Of a stretch of 64,000 nt of DNA, positions 22,971-35,463 are shown in pieces. Source of the DNA: Amyelois transitella. Lineage: Eukaryota > Arthropoda > Insecta > Lepidoptera > Pyralidae. The stretch covers positions 6,935,501 to 6,999,500 of the forward strand of contig NC_083505.1 of the NCBI RefSeq assembly GCF_032362555.1, given 5' to 3'. Position 1 is the first letter of the stretch; each line of letters opens with the position of its first letter. The notes below the pieces were generated by a model. It saw only the letters and a list, made by a program, of their open reading frames with translations, ran no database searches and was not told the DNA's origin. The position numbers and the translations under genes were made by a program.

Positions 22971-25900
22971 CTACATGTTTTGACTAGAGCAGTTATGAAT
23001 GTCAAGAACACGCGGTGGGATTTCTTCGTAAGGTACTACATGAGTGCTGGTCATTTCTCTGGCGACCGTCTCGGCGGCGGTCAGAACTCGCAGGAGGTTT
23101 AAACCGGCCAACTTTCTAAGTTCTTCCACACTCCAACCCTCCTCCATCAACTCCGCGAACAGGAGTGGATATGATGAGACGTCTTCCAACCCTTGCGGTG
23201 TGCTGTTACAAAATAACCGAATTAAGTGAAGAAAAGACAAGTTTAATTAGTCATCTCATTATACATACAAACATAAAATCACGCCTCTTTCCCGGAGGTG
23301 TAGGCAGGGACTACCTCTTTCCACTTGTCACGATCTCTGCATACTTCCTTCGCTTCATCCACATCATAACTCTTTTCATGCAAGCTTAAAGCTTAAGCTA
23401 AAAAACATAAAATAGATATTGGTTTAGGCTTTCTAGAAATACCTGCTGAATTGTAGCAATTATTATATGGGTGGTGAGTACAATATATTTTAACTTTAAG
23501 TAAGTACTTGATATTCAGAATGAAAATAAATGATGCCGTGTGGTTCCCGGCACCAAAAACGTATAGGACCACTCCATCTCTTTCCCATGGATGTCGTAAA
23601 AGGCGAATAAATGATAGGCTTACCGACTTGGGATTCTTTTTTAGGCGATGGGCTAGCAACCTGTCACTATTTGAATCTCAATTCTACCATTAGGCCAAAT
23701 AGCTGAACGTGGCCATTGAGTCTTTTCAAGACTGTTGGCTCTGTCTACCCCGCAGGGATATAGATGTGTATGTATGTAAAATAAATAAGGAGATCTCGTT
23801 TACTTATTGTCCTGTGAGAACATCTCGCACCTTCAAACAGCGCAAGTTTAGGTAACTTTTTAGACAAGATATTTACTTACAAATTAATGCCGTCATAGCC
23901 CGCACCCAAACCCACGCTGTCCACTCCAGCTACCTCGCGAATATGATTAATGTGCGCTGAAAATTTTCAAGACATTTTAAATAGGTATGCTGTTTTTGTG
24001 TTTACGCCTACTATGTTAGGAATAGATATTTGTATTTAAATGAAATATTAGTTTAAATATTTTATTTTAATTTAAATGATACCTCTTATATTAGCAAAGT
24101 GTCCAGTAATATTATATTTATTTATTTATTTAAACTTTATGCATGCGTGAAATGCAGGTCGACTTAATTCCATAAGGCATTCTCTGCTAGTCGAACTTCT
24201 GGACCAAATGGAGATGTATGTAGGTACGGGTGGTGCGTTATTTTTAATTCTATGCCAGTAACTTATACATTTTGTAACACAAAAGTAAAAATAAAACATT
24301 CTCACCAATAGCGTCCTGAATCGTAGCTGTCTCTTTGCAAGTGAGGAAAGAAGTGTAGAAATTGACCATGATGAGTCCTTTGTTGGCGGCTAGGAGTCGC
24401 AGCACGGAGTCCGGAACATTCCTCGTGACGTTGCACAGCGCTCTCGCCGAGGAGTGGGAGAAGATCACCGGTGCCCGCGACACGGCTAAAGCATCACGCA
24501 TCGTTCTTTCGGAAACGTGAGATAGGTCCACCAGCATACCTAGCCGGTTCATCTCCTTTATTACCACCTTAGAAGTAAAACAAGCCGCATAATTTATATA
24601 GCCAAATTGAGAAGACGACTCGACTCTTACAATAAAGTACCCACATTAAGTGGAATAACGTTTATCAATAAAGAAGACGAAGAAAGGAAATTTAAGAAAA
24701 AAAATGTTTTAACAATCTGTCAGTAATTACGTAGTCTTGTAACGTGTTCGCAGAGTTATATTATGAGATGATGATTACCATATTTAAATGTAAATTTAAT
24801 TCTCTGTCTTTGATGTCTACCTTTATCACATAAAGGATTCACATGCAAAAATCTCTCAATTAACACAGCGAAAGGAACCCATTGAATGAAAAGTAAACAT
24901 AACCGAGCCGCTTGTTTGAATATTTATTATGAGCTGCTGGCCATTGTTCTCGCTTTCAAGTTGGGCATAAGTTTCGTCCCCGTAAATTAATTACTGTCTT
25001 AGAATCTTTTATTAGGCGAGAATTCGTGACAGGATTCATTAAATCTTTGTTGGTATTCAAAACAAATGTAATATTAAGTAATAAGGCATATGTATAGTAG
25101 TAGTACTGAGTAAATATTGCTAGGTATATAATAAAGGAAGGACGAAATTACATTTCACAATAGTATAACCTCAGTAAGTTTGAAGGTTTGAAGAAATATA
25201 GTCTTATATAGCGCTTGAACAACTCTCTCTCTCTCTCTCAAAATCACTCGAAAAAAAACCTGATTTTAAACCGAAAATTTCCTAAAACGAAAAAAACACA
25301 TAATCATAGAAATTGACTTAGATTTATTTGCATGAAACATCTGGTTATAGCAGAGACATTGGAGATGTATTGATTTTCTACATGATTTTTTGCTCTAAAA
25401 AAGTGCTTAGTTTGCTTCAAAAAAAGGAAAATTCTTATACGAGTATTTGCCAAGAATTGCAGGGTAGGCAGTGCAGCTTAAATGATAGTAACGAGATTAA
25501 TATAGTGACAGTTTGCTATCCCTTAGTGATCTTTTACGATATCCATGGAAATGAGATGGAGTAGTTCTATTCTTTTTTTACTTCTGCCGGTTTCCAGCAC
25601 ACAACCACTCGTTGAATAGAAAAAATCTATCAAGATGTTTGGTTCTTGTGAAATTTTTTTGTACCTGTATGTCAGAGGTGCTTACGGGTTTGCGTTACAC
25701 GCAGTGAGTGGTTTCAACAAAAGACAATATTTCGAAAAGTATAGTTGCAGGAGAACAAAGAACTGCTTCGAAGCGCGGAGTTCATACAAAGCGAAATATT
25801 GCGGAGCGTGGATGTTTATGATTATGGCTCACTCAGTCTACTCGACGTCTCAATGTTTACGGTGCTGCCTACCTGTTATATTACCGCGCGTTCGGTTGGT

Positions 25901-28900
25901 GCCAGCTCATAGTGCTAGCCATAACACTTGGTTACTACAAATTTACGAGTTTTCGCCTTACTTTATTACCTGCTTTTATTTATTGTCTTTATTTATGTAC
26001 TATTTTTAGAGGCCGACAATTTTCATACACAGTGATATAAAACACTGAAAACTACATATATATAAAGGTAAACAGTACAGGCATTCAAAGCTGCTAAATG
26101 AATAATCGATACAATACGTGACAGGTTCATCAAACACGTCGTTTGTTGTTGCCCAAATCGAAATGTGTATTTTTGTACCAATTTTAAGGTAACAATGCAA
26201 TTACAATTTACATGAACAGCTTATACCTTCATAAACATAATTTGCGGCATACTTGATCCACAAAAGAAATAAAATAGGTACCTTTTTTCTGAATTCGCTA
26301 AAGAAGCTTTTAAATATTATTAAAAGAATAAACAATATTCATTGTCTTTGCTTAGACATGGGACGATTGCCTCAGTAGAATTTTATTTTTGTTTTAATGT
26401 GTATAAAGTTACGTCATTTTCTAAAATGACTCCTAGTTACAAACATACGGCTAACATATTGCAATTTTGATGTGGGTAACATACGTCGTATCAAATAATT
26501 AATGTTATTAATTACTTCTAATTTTACCGCCACTCTGAAAGCACAAGTGGAAGAGACGTATAAATTGGCTGAGTTAAAAGGTTACGAAAGTTTTGTGGTA
26601 CATTCGCACTGTAGGTACTAGAATCCTTTGTTACTCGTATGTTGTAGATTTTAAGAACTTTGAAATTTGTTTCTCGTTCAGCTATTGTTTAGGCCTGTCT
26701 TATGTGGAAAGTTTATTTCTACACCACCAAGAGGTGGAGGAAATCGCAGGAGGCAACACAAAAAGAAGTGCTTTTATTGTTTTCTCGTACTCATTTTTTA
26801 AAAGGTTTCAAGGGAGAAATGATTATATCTTTTTTTTTCTGAGTATAAAAATAAAATTCATGCATAATTAAAATTCCTTAAAACAAAACCCTTTGGGGGA
26901 AAAATAATTGACTTTGTCGAATAATAATAAGTAATAACTAAATGTAATAAATATAAAATGTGTCTTTAATTATTTTGAAGCGTGTATGTAATTTTATTAT
27001 ATGTAGTACTTTGATTTAATTTGTTTTTAAATAAAATAACTACTCAAACAACACAAAAAAAATATTTTTAATTAAAAAAATAACTTGTTTTTGTTGGGGC
27101 TCGAACTTGGACCGCCAACTTCACAGTCTCACGCGCCAACCACTGTACTATCGAGGCCGCTGCATATGGTCACGTCTATATCCCTTGCGGGGTAGATAGA
27201 GCCAACAGGCTTGAAAAGACTCAATGGCCACGTTCAGCTATTTGGCTTAATGATACTTGTAGAATTGAGATAGTAAATTGCTAGCCCATCGCCTAAAAAA
27301 GAATCCCAGGTTTGTAAGCCTATCCCTTAGTCACTTTTTACGACATCCATGGCGAAGAGATGGAGTGGTCCTATTCTTTTTTGTATTGGTACCGGGAACC
27401 ACACGGTACGGTATAAATCTTCGCCCATGCAAAACGAAAAGTTCCACTAAATTCCGTTCCCGCGGGAGTTTCGGGAAATTCCAAACCTAGGCTAAATAAG
27501 GAACTTTTATGCCAAATTTCAAAAACTCCGGTTGAACAGACTTGGGGTATGCGTTGATATGTCAATCAGTCAGTGCCCTTTTAAATATATAGATTACTGA
27601 AATAAAAAAAAAATATACCTTGCCGAAGTGTGTGAGTCCACCTCTCGGCGAAGGTTCCGCACGGTCATTGGAGGCAGAGGCGCACTCAGCCCACGGAGTG
27701 TTGCACGTGGAGGTGAGGGTCAGGTACCGGACCCCCACTTGGAACATGGTGCGGAGAACCCCGAGCGAGCCCCCGATTGCGTGGCCGCCCTCAACGCCCA
27801 CCAACGAACATAGCCGGTGGTTGGCGTGCGCTGACACTATATCTGCAATTGATTACTTTAATAACTTCTTTTTTATGATTCCATACCCAAAAGGTAAAAA
27901 CGGGACCCTATTACTAAGCCTCCGCTGTCTGTCCGTCTGTTTGTCACTAGGTTGTTTCTCATCACCCGTGATAGCCAGAAAGCTGAAATTTTCACAAATT
28001 ATGTATTTCCGTTGCCGCTGTAACAACATTTCATAGTTGGAGTAGGCTTCGTCGTAGCATGCGGTAGGATCGTAGACTGCATCGTAGTATGGCGTAGCTG
28101 TCGTAGGCTGAGTCGTATCAAACGCCCTCTTTCGTTAGGTTTACCATATCGTAGCAGCTAAGAGGTGATCGTGTAGCATCTTGGCAAAATCCGCACTACT
28201 AATATTACAAATTTGAAAGTGTGTTTGTCTGTCCGGCTTTTACGTTAAAACCACTGAGCCGATCTTCATGAAATTTTGCTTACATATAGTGTGGAGTACG
28301 GAGAAAGACATATAGTATATTTTTAGTGCCGTGTGGTTCCCGGCACCAATACAAAAAAGAATAGGACCACTCCATCTCTTTCCCATGGATGTCGTAAAAG
28401 GCGACTAAGGGATAGGCTTAAAACCTTGGGTTTCTTCTTTTAGGCGATGGGCTAGCAACCTGTCACTATTTGAATCTCAATTCTATCATTAAGCCAAATA
28501 GCTGAACGTGGCCATTCAGTCTTTTCAAGACTGTTGGCTCTGTCTACCCCGCAAGGGATATAGACGTGACAATATGTATGTATGTATATTTTTACGTGGG
28601 CGTATTTACGGGCCTAAGCTAGTATTGTATACATAATATTTTTATGTCTAGAACATTATGTATTTATAAAACAGTTTGCCTTGGCAAGTAGTAGCTGTCG
28701 TATATTCGTGGAATATTCATAAAAATCCTTAGTGCGACACGACTAGACTTAACTGAAGTAGTAGAATTTGTTTGACACAAGAAATATTTAAAAAATGTGA
28801 AGAACAAGGCAGCGATGTTAAATAAAAGAGGGTAATTTGGTTAAAACAAGTCACAGATGTTATCCTGTTCCAGTCAAAATCGGATTACGTGTTTCATACA

Positions 28901-31900
28901 GGATTACAGTGGATTTGACGGGATTACATTGGCGGCTGTGTTTAATATTTATGTTGCGCGTGTATCCACTTCCCATACCTATTAGCCATGGCAAAGGCTA
29001 AAAGGATAAAACAATTAACTTTGATTTTCGTTAATTTGCGGCAACGGAAAAGGTCATGTTGTGTTTCATAGCAGAGAATTCAGGTGAAATATAATTCAGC
29101 AAAATTTCGTACAATTTTGGGAGGTTAATAAATATTTACAGTGAATTATTTTTCATATGATTAAAATATTCATGCGTTAAAGGTAGGCTTCAGGTATTTT
29201 CATACGCAGTACTATTATAACTTTGAAGTCTTCGCAAATTTTATGGTTGACTGTTAAATGTGACCATAACTTCGGGAAAATGCTAGTAGATAATTAATAT
29301 AAATAAACAAATGAGTGTCTCATTTGAAAGTCGCCGCTCAAACAAAACAAACAGCGATCCATCCAAATTGGTTTAATTTCAATAACAAAAGAGACACAGA
29401 GCTCGCCATTTATATTAATTTTAACCATTTCACTTTTTTTGCTTAATAAAGTCACAAGACGAGTTTCTCATGCAAATGAGCTGATGTTTTGCATCTACTC
29501 TTCATCAGATTACGAAAAACTGCTCTGTGATTTATCTTCACCCGAATGCAAAAAATAAAAATAAAATTTATGTCCGTTTTCATTAACAGCGCCGCAGTAA
29601 TTAACCCCGAGTTGTTATCTTTCATCGCAAAAATGGATTACTTAATAAAACTAAGAGTCCTTGTTTTTGAAAGAGTGGGAGTGGGAAGGTGTAAAAACAT
29701 TTTTTTTTATTAAAATAACTTATTTACGGTTTACTGTAGTTCAGTTTGGAATTATTAATTATTTAAAATCGCCTACGACTTTTTGATAAATTTTTGAAAT
29801 GCCTGCTGTTAACTAAAAATATATATATTTATGACAAAAAGAAATTAATAGGAAAAATATGTTACTAAGTTTCTGGCAACAGTTAGTTGAGTAAAAATTT
29901 TAAATCTTACCATCCGCAGTGGTGCAAATAGTGAGCTGGGGGTGATATTTTTCCGTGAGCCGCTGTATGAGGTCGATCTGCTCGAAGGTGAGCTGCACGG
30001 CGTCGCGGTGCTGCGCGTCACACGGCACGTACGCCGCCCAGAACTGCGGAACATCACTTTGACATACAACTGATTAAATATCACGCACGAATTCACGACG
30101 TGTTCGCGGAATATGAAATTCTTACAAAATTCAGTAAAGCTGCTATAATGGAATGATCGTCAGAGGCGTGAGACTCCGACTGTTTGTAAAAATAGCACGC
30201 GACCGCGAAAGGAACAGCTTTTACATGGTTCATGCAAGTTTTTGAATATAACACATACAATATACAGTGCGCTGCGCATTTACATGTAAAAATTTACATG
30301 AATATCTAAATCTAGTCAGAGTGGCACATATATTCTTGAATTTTATATCACTGTTTTGTAGCATGACCTGTAGGGATGAACATCATAAATAATACTACTA
30401 CTATTAAATTTTTCTTACACTTACAGCTCTACGTTAAAACAGACCTAACGAATCTATTAATATATACCGAAAATCTAAGATTATGAGACTGTCTTTTCTT
30501 GAAAGTTTAATTCAAAACCGAACTTTTTTCTTTGCTTTTCTGACGGATATGTTTCGTGATAATAATTGATTTAGTTGGGATTATTATTGGTAAAGATAAC
30601 ATTATCATTCTTCTGGCATTTGCCTGAATCTGGATCTAGCTGTGACTACGAGAAAATATTCAGAAGAGGGTAGTCTAGTAATTCCTGGTCCAGTCGGTGG
30701 GTGTAGTAGTAAGAGTAATGTGACTCCGAGAATAATAGAAATACGACATCCATTAAAACCGAAATAAGTTCATTCCTGAAATTGTTTCGGTTTTAATTGG
30801 TAGTTTTATTAGTGATAAATAAATAGGTAAATCCAATGGTACAAGTTCGCAGTGAGATCCTGACTTTCTATTATTTGTTATACGTGACCCAGTCGTTAGC
30901 TGATGCGATTAGTATGTTGCTATCCGCGGAACTAAAAACTAAAAGTTTTCGCTCGACGTTTTTTCTGTACACACGAAGTAGTTAGCTGTTGTGTTGCTAT
31001 TGAAATGGAAGCAATTTCACTACTGTCGTGAATTTGATTGCTTTCTGAACAATGTTTTCGTTCCACTTCTTTGTCCGCGGTCGTTCAAGTGAAGTTTCTG
31101 TATTAGTTACCAATAAACAATTTATGACAAAAGTATTGTTAATTGCAATTGTTTTGCATTACCTATAGATATATTAATATTTCTAACGAGTAGACGTATT
31201 GGGGAGGACTTTGGTCTCGGCAACGTAATAGCTAATAGTCCAACATAGTCCAACGCGTACTTAGAGATGAGAACTAGTGAGATTGATTGTCAATGTATAA
31301 ATCTTTACAATCTCTCTCTCATACCTCTTTGCGTATTTTCGGTTAAGTTTTCTACCACAATGCTATGGCACAGGGTCCACCGGACTTTAAAAGGAAATAA
31401 AGTTTTTCGAGAATTTTGAAGTCTTTACAATGTAAGTGCCTTAATAAGAAACAAGATGCCCTATTCTTTTTATCTCGCAAACTAAGCTGACACTTTGAAT
31501 ACCGGTTCTAGAACTATACTAACATATAAAACAGCCACCTAACATTTAAAAAAAAGACCGCTGTCGGTGTATATGTTCCGTACACTGGGACTCGAGCAAT
31601 CCCAAGGCTTAGGATTCTTTTCAAATATTTTCTTATTCATATGTATGATTTTCATTGAATAGCGTCCATCTGGAACGTGTCGAAGCGTACTTAACAATAG
31701 AGTAAAGGAAATTGAAGTGTATGTACATTATATTACATTTTGATAGGTTAGCGGTCACGGTTAAAGGTAGAGTGGTCCTACCCAGTAAAATATACTGGTA
31801 CTAAAGCAAAAAAGGTTAGATAGAATAAAATCGGGGAGCGCAGCGAATTCATACACTTTACTGTTTAGTATAAAATTAAGAGCGTCTTTTTTACCTGTGC

Positions 31901-33501
31901 AGCAACTCTGCCTTGTTTCAACCTGGGCAAGTCGGTGTGGCTCCAAGAACTCGTAGCCCAAGGGGATATTGTTCGTAAGTCTTCATCGAATCTGTAATGA
32001 TGGCAACATAAGTGTTTTGCATATACTTATATGTGCTTTAGTTATGTAACGTGACCTCTGATTGTACTGATCTTGTTAAAACACATTTTAAATTACAGAA
32101 TATAGACCGTAACCAAGCGTCCAGGATACCTAAACAAACACCAATGACGACATTAGTACCTAGTGAAATTACATTAAAATTAAATAAGAGCGGTAGGCAG
32201 AGACTACATATTTCCACTTGGCATGATGTCGGTCATATGTCATACTTCTTTCGCTTTATCCATATTCATAACTCTCCTCATGCAGCAGCGTCGGTTTTGG
32301 GTACTCTTGACCTGACCTTTTGCCAGAACGTCTCCGATTTGATCAAGGTATGTTCGTCTAGGCCTTTCCACTCAACCTTAGTTGAATTAACCCCTTTTTC
32401 ATATTTTTATTCTACACGGCTATTTGGTAAATGTTAATTGATAAATCAATAACGCGTTAGTCAGTTTGAAAAACTACTACAAATATAAACAAAAAAGTTA
32501 GACCGCTCGGGGCGTTAGACGGCGCTCAGTGTCTCAGAGGAAAAGACGACAATTAGAACATACTTACTAAAATAAAATTCGCTGTTTTCATTGTGTACGT
32601 TGTGACATAATAGTAAATAGTATTGTCTGCAGTAATTACCAATGTAAGTAATTTACTATCAATCGTAAGTGTGCTTAATGTAACTAAAGGATATAAATAT
32701 ATCCAACGTCACGTTAGCTTGCCATAGAGAACCTAAACAGCCAAAAAAAATTTTTTTTTTTAAATCTACCTATTTCCACTCTAGCGCTAGGCTAAGGTAT
32801 AGCTACGTTTCTGAATACATTATGAACTAACATAAGCCAGCCCCGTTGCAATATGGGTATATTGCATTGAAATAAATAAACTTCATAGATATAAAGAATA
32901 CGTGGTGCAACGTCGCTGTTATAAATATTACATTGGGCATATAAAGAGACTGAAATAAAACCAATTTTCTTGCAGATCCTGACCAGATTGTTTGTCCGAA
33001 GACTTACTCCTATGGGAATTTACAGAAATATAAGTAACTTTTTTACCCTTGAAAGTAAAGTAACCACAGTTCTATCACAGTCAGGTAAAGCACATAAATA
33101 CTAGAAGGTACTATTATGAAAAGACAAAGGACTTGTTAACCTATCTCTAAATCTCAATTTATTAATCAAGCTTTCAATGTTTTTGACTATTGGCTCTGTG
33201 AGCTCTGTCCACCTGTTCATTGACAGACCCCATTAAGACGTACCATGCGTATGTAGTATGGAAAGTACGTACCTGAAATCTTTAATTCTATTATGTAAAA
33301 ACTTTCTTATATTCCAAGGTAAGTCGTTGTGTCCATCAATGAGCGGTGTCTCGTGAAGGAGGCGCTCTACGAGGCGGAGTCTCTCGTGTAGCGGGGCTCC
33401 CGGCGAAGCCCGCAGCGCCAGGGGGCCCGCCACGCAAGCCGTGCCGGCCACCAGGACTAGCACCGCCACGCAACACCAACGACGGTGCCACACAGAAAAA
33501 C
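22971..33501 (-). CDS. Membrane dipeptidase catalytic region (peptidase M19 family)
   Basis: Family members hydrolyse dipeptides at the cell surface with two zinc ions. Seven exons (33501-33273, 31991-31895, 30043-29911, 27842-27619, 24567-24306, 23956-23881, 23202-22971) join in frame and end at a TAG. Using numbering that includes the upstream exons, RRW precedes a membrane segment (about 475-490: [16 protein letters not shown]). The M19 domain then follows with all metal ligands present: H523/D525 in DGHNDLPW, E636 in GVEGGH, H710 in DLSHVS and H731 in FSHSS. R-N-V-P-D and YDG are also kept. The histidine of the usual LTH[ST]CNTPW motif is Ser663 here (LTSTCNTPW). There is no hydrophobic C-terminal tail, so GPI anchoring as in mammalian DPEP1 is unlikely; a type II topology fits better. 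The catalytic exons contain no Met before the domain, so translation must start in an upstream exon. Confidence 0.92.
23270..23395 (+). repeat. Dispersed repeat, GTAGGCAGGGACTACC family, copy 1
   Basis: This copy shares the order ..GGTGTAGGCAG(A/G)GACTAC.. TTCCACTTG .. CTTCCTTCGCTT(T/C)ATCCA .. ATAACTC with 32190-32375. It lies in the last intron of the dipeptidase gene and is truncated after about 125 bases. Confidence 0.6.
23532..23777 (+). mobile_element. Short retroposon copy 2 (TATG-tailed family)
   Basis: A near full-length copy from GATGCCGTGTGGTTCCCGG to GTGTATGTATGT, flanked by a 9-bp direct repeat, AAAATAAAT (23523-23531 and 23778-23786), consistent with target-site duplication. 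Confidence 0.75.
27095..27162 (-). repeat. tRNA-like SINE head
   Basis: The minus strand reads a box-A-like TAGTACAGTGGTTGGC and a box-B-like AGTTCGAGCCCC at tRNA-like spacing, followed by an A-rich stretch. No pairing acceptor stem is visible, so a functional tRNA is not supported. It sits directly beside the retroposon copy at 27168. Confidence 0.4.
27168..27413 (-). mobile_element. Short retroposon copy 3 (TATG-tailed family)
   Basis: A reverse-oriented copy: TCACGTCTATATCCCTTGCG .. GCTAGCCCATCGCC .. GGTACCGGGAACCACACGG. The 3' TATG tail is shortened to CATATGG. Target duplications are not clear. Confidence 0.75.
27414..27600. repeat. Dispersed repeat with GATATGTCA..TCAGTCAG end
   Basis: A segment ending CAGACTTGGGGTATGCG then TTGATATGTCAATCAGTCAG resembles the end of a second segment at about 33640-33780 (GACTCTGCC TTGATATGTCAGTCATCAGTCAG). 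It is probably one dispersed family; its class is unknown. Confidence 0.35.
27880..28180. repeat. Old dispersed repeat followed by degenerate CGTAG-rich tract
   Basis: The first half (GGGACCCTATTACTAAG .. CCGTGATAGCCAGAAAGCTG) resembles a repeat common in insect genomes, from memory. The second half, about 28045-28165, repeats CGTAG and CGTAGC at irregular spacing. Confidence 0.35.
28192..28623 (+). mobile_element. Non-autonomous Helitron-like element split by a retroposon
   Basis: Begins near ACTAATATTACAAATTTG and has the family body (CCACTGAGCCGATCTTCATGA). It ends in AAGCTAGT at 28616-28623, the CTAGT end typical of lepidopteran Helitron-like elements. The retroposon copy at 28326-28583 interrupts it. 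A related, shorter copy lies at about 51024-51150. Confidence 0.5.
28326..28583 (+). mobile_element. Short retroposon copy 4 (TATG-tailed family), best copy
   Basis: The longest intact copy: GTGCCGTGTGGTTCCCGG at the 5' end, the shared body, and a 3' end GACGTGACAATATGTATGTAT. An 11-bp target duplication, GTATATTTTTA, lies at 28315-28325 and 28584-28594. No open frame spans it and no clear tRNA boxes are seen. Confidence 0.8.
28624..33272. other. Dipeptidase introns, otherwise gene-free
   Basis: Apart from the two exons at 29911-30043 and 31895-31991 and the repeat at 32190-32375, this is AT-rich intronic DNA. The frames seen (under 130 codons) overlap repeats or exons in the wrong frame. 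Confidence 0.4.
32190..32375 (+). repeat. Dispersed repeat, GTAGGCAGGGACTACC family, copy 2
   Basis: A longer copy of the repeat at 23270, extending through GGGTACTCTTGACCTGACC and TTGATCAAGGTATGTTCGTC to CCACTCAACC. The frame 32051-32437 is caused by this repeat and is not treated as a gene. Confidence 0.6.
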
Positions 33502-35463
33502 CTAAACAAAAAACATCATTTATGAAAATCTAGTACGCCCGCAGCTCCACCCGCGTTTTCAATAAAAATTCCTTTAAATTTTACCTCCCAAAGAAATCCC
33601 TCCCCGAAGAAATTTCATGAAATATACTCTTTAATTGCACACCCTTTGACCGTTTTTTGTTTAATATTTTTGTTTGACGGACGTGGAACCTACATATATG
33701 AAAAGGTTCCAAGCCCACTGGTTTTTTAGACTCTGCCTTGATATGTCAGTCATCAGTCAGATTAAAGAGGCTTTTTCCATTTAAAAGAAAACTTCAGGTA
33801 TCTATAACTTTGTCGGAAGCCTTCCTTAACAAAGTGTGCTTATTCTATGCTTTAAAGTCACACAACATTGAATAGTTTGTGATAGCTCTGAGATGCAAAG
33901 CCTATGAAGAGTAAGATTGCTTTCTAGTTAGGTGTCTTCTTGAAATTTATGCGGGAAAAAATAATTTAAACATTTTTATGTTAGAACATCCCTTATACTT
34001 TTGTATTAGTGATGTTCTAACGGTTGACATGTCACACAGTCTTCACAGAATATCCACTATCATTTTGTAGAATGTAGCATTACATTCAATTTAGGTCAAG
34101 CAATCGGTCGTTACGAGGTTGTTACGGGGCTTTCGATAATCTTGCTGTCAGACGCAAACTTGCTCGATCACCGCTCTAGATACGACGGCAGGCTTACACG
34201 GTTCAAAATTTTGCGATACAATAGAACACGTATCTATTATATAAAACCGGGGTCATACATGATTTAATACATGTGCAAGATAAAGAAAATGATGAATATG
34301 ATCTGGTTGGTAGGTATGAAACAAATATAATGTTCTTTACAATCTGATACATTCATCAAATTATAACAAAAGGCGCTGTGCAATAAGGCTCTCTTTTGTC
34401 AAACTGTCATGAGATGAGAGCTACTTTTCTGAAAAAGAAAAAAAAACCAGCGCTTCCTCTTGGTTATTAAAAATTTCATGATAGCCTTTATAATAGAAGT
34501 CTCAAGTGAAGTCGTCAAGGCTTATTGCTGTATTTGCACCGTAAATACGGTACCTTATACCTTTCTCAGCTATTTTACTCGTTTAATGGAAACTTTTATA
34601 AGAATTGCAAGGCGTTGGTTAAACTTTATGCACATGTTCCAGTAGAGTGTTTTAAAAGAAGTGCATTATGCACATAGTGATTTATATGCTTTTGTACAAA
34701 ACTGTGAACACGTTTATAAATAACTTTAGGTCGGAGCACCGGAACTACAGAATTTTTTTACTTACTTACTTTTAACTTCCAAAAATATTACTTGGCGTAT
34801 GCCTATATTAATAATGTATAATGTATATGTATATATTTCAGTGAAATCCATTTAGTGGTTTCGGTTGTTCAGTCATCTGTGTTTGGTTACAGACAGCGTT
34901 TTTGTGGTAGTTACCGAAGCAATTTGCTGGCACCAGAGAACGACCTCGGTACAGATGACCGACAAGTGATGACTTATGACATAACGAGTTAGCTAGCTTA
35001 GCTAACTGTGAAGACGTACCCCTAGCAGCACTGTACCGATTTGCAGAAACCGACTAACTGAAAGAGTTAGTTGTAGCTAGTAATGATAAAAACAGCTGCT
35101 GAATTGACAGACAATTGGCTAACTTCAAGGCTCCACATTATCATGTTTGCTTAGAAAATTGATCTGAAGCCCCATATCCTAAGCAGCGTAAACGTGCACG
35201 CACTGATAATTTTAATAGCGCTTTACAGATAATGTCTTCAACGCTCAGCAACCTCGAGTGCAGTACTTGTAAGTCACTTGGATTGGTGACCGCAAGTGGT
35301 TTTTCGAGGTCTTCCTTGCTTCGGAAGGTAAATTAACCCGTTGGCTGTCATAACAAGAAGGCAGTCGTAAAGCCATGTCAGATGTTTTTTGTGACCTGAA
35401 AACCTGAAACTGGTGTGGACCACTTATACAAACAAAGAACAATACAATCATTGATAAACTTAC

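Larger units (their letters stand above)
24568..27618. other. Dipeptidase intron, mostly unique sequence
   Basis: Contains a (TC)n run near 25224-25239 and several frames of about 80-125 codons (for example 25635-26009) without recognisable domains or splice context. The repeat cluster at 27095-27600 lies at its left (3') end in gene terms. Confidence 0.4.

Noticed and set aside
25635-26009. 124-codon frame in a dipeptidase intron
   Set aside because: No domain, no splice context and no codon bias visible; it appears to be a chance frame.
27095-27162. Possible tRNA gene on the minus strand
   Set aside because: Box A and box B are present, but the acceptor stem does not pair; a SINE head is more likely.
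27620-28036. 138-codon plus-strand frame
   Set aside because: It overlaps a conserved dipeptidase exon on the opposite strand and then enters a repeat.
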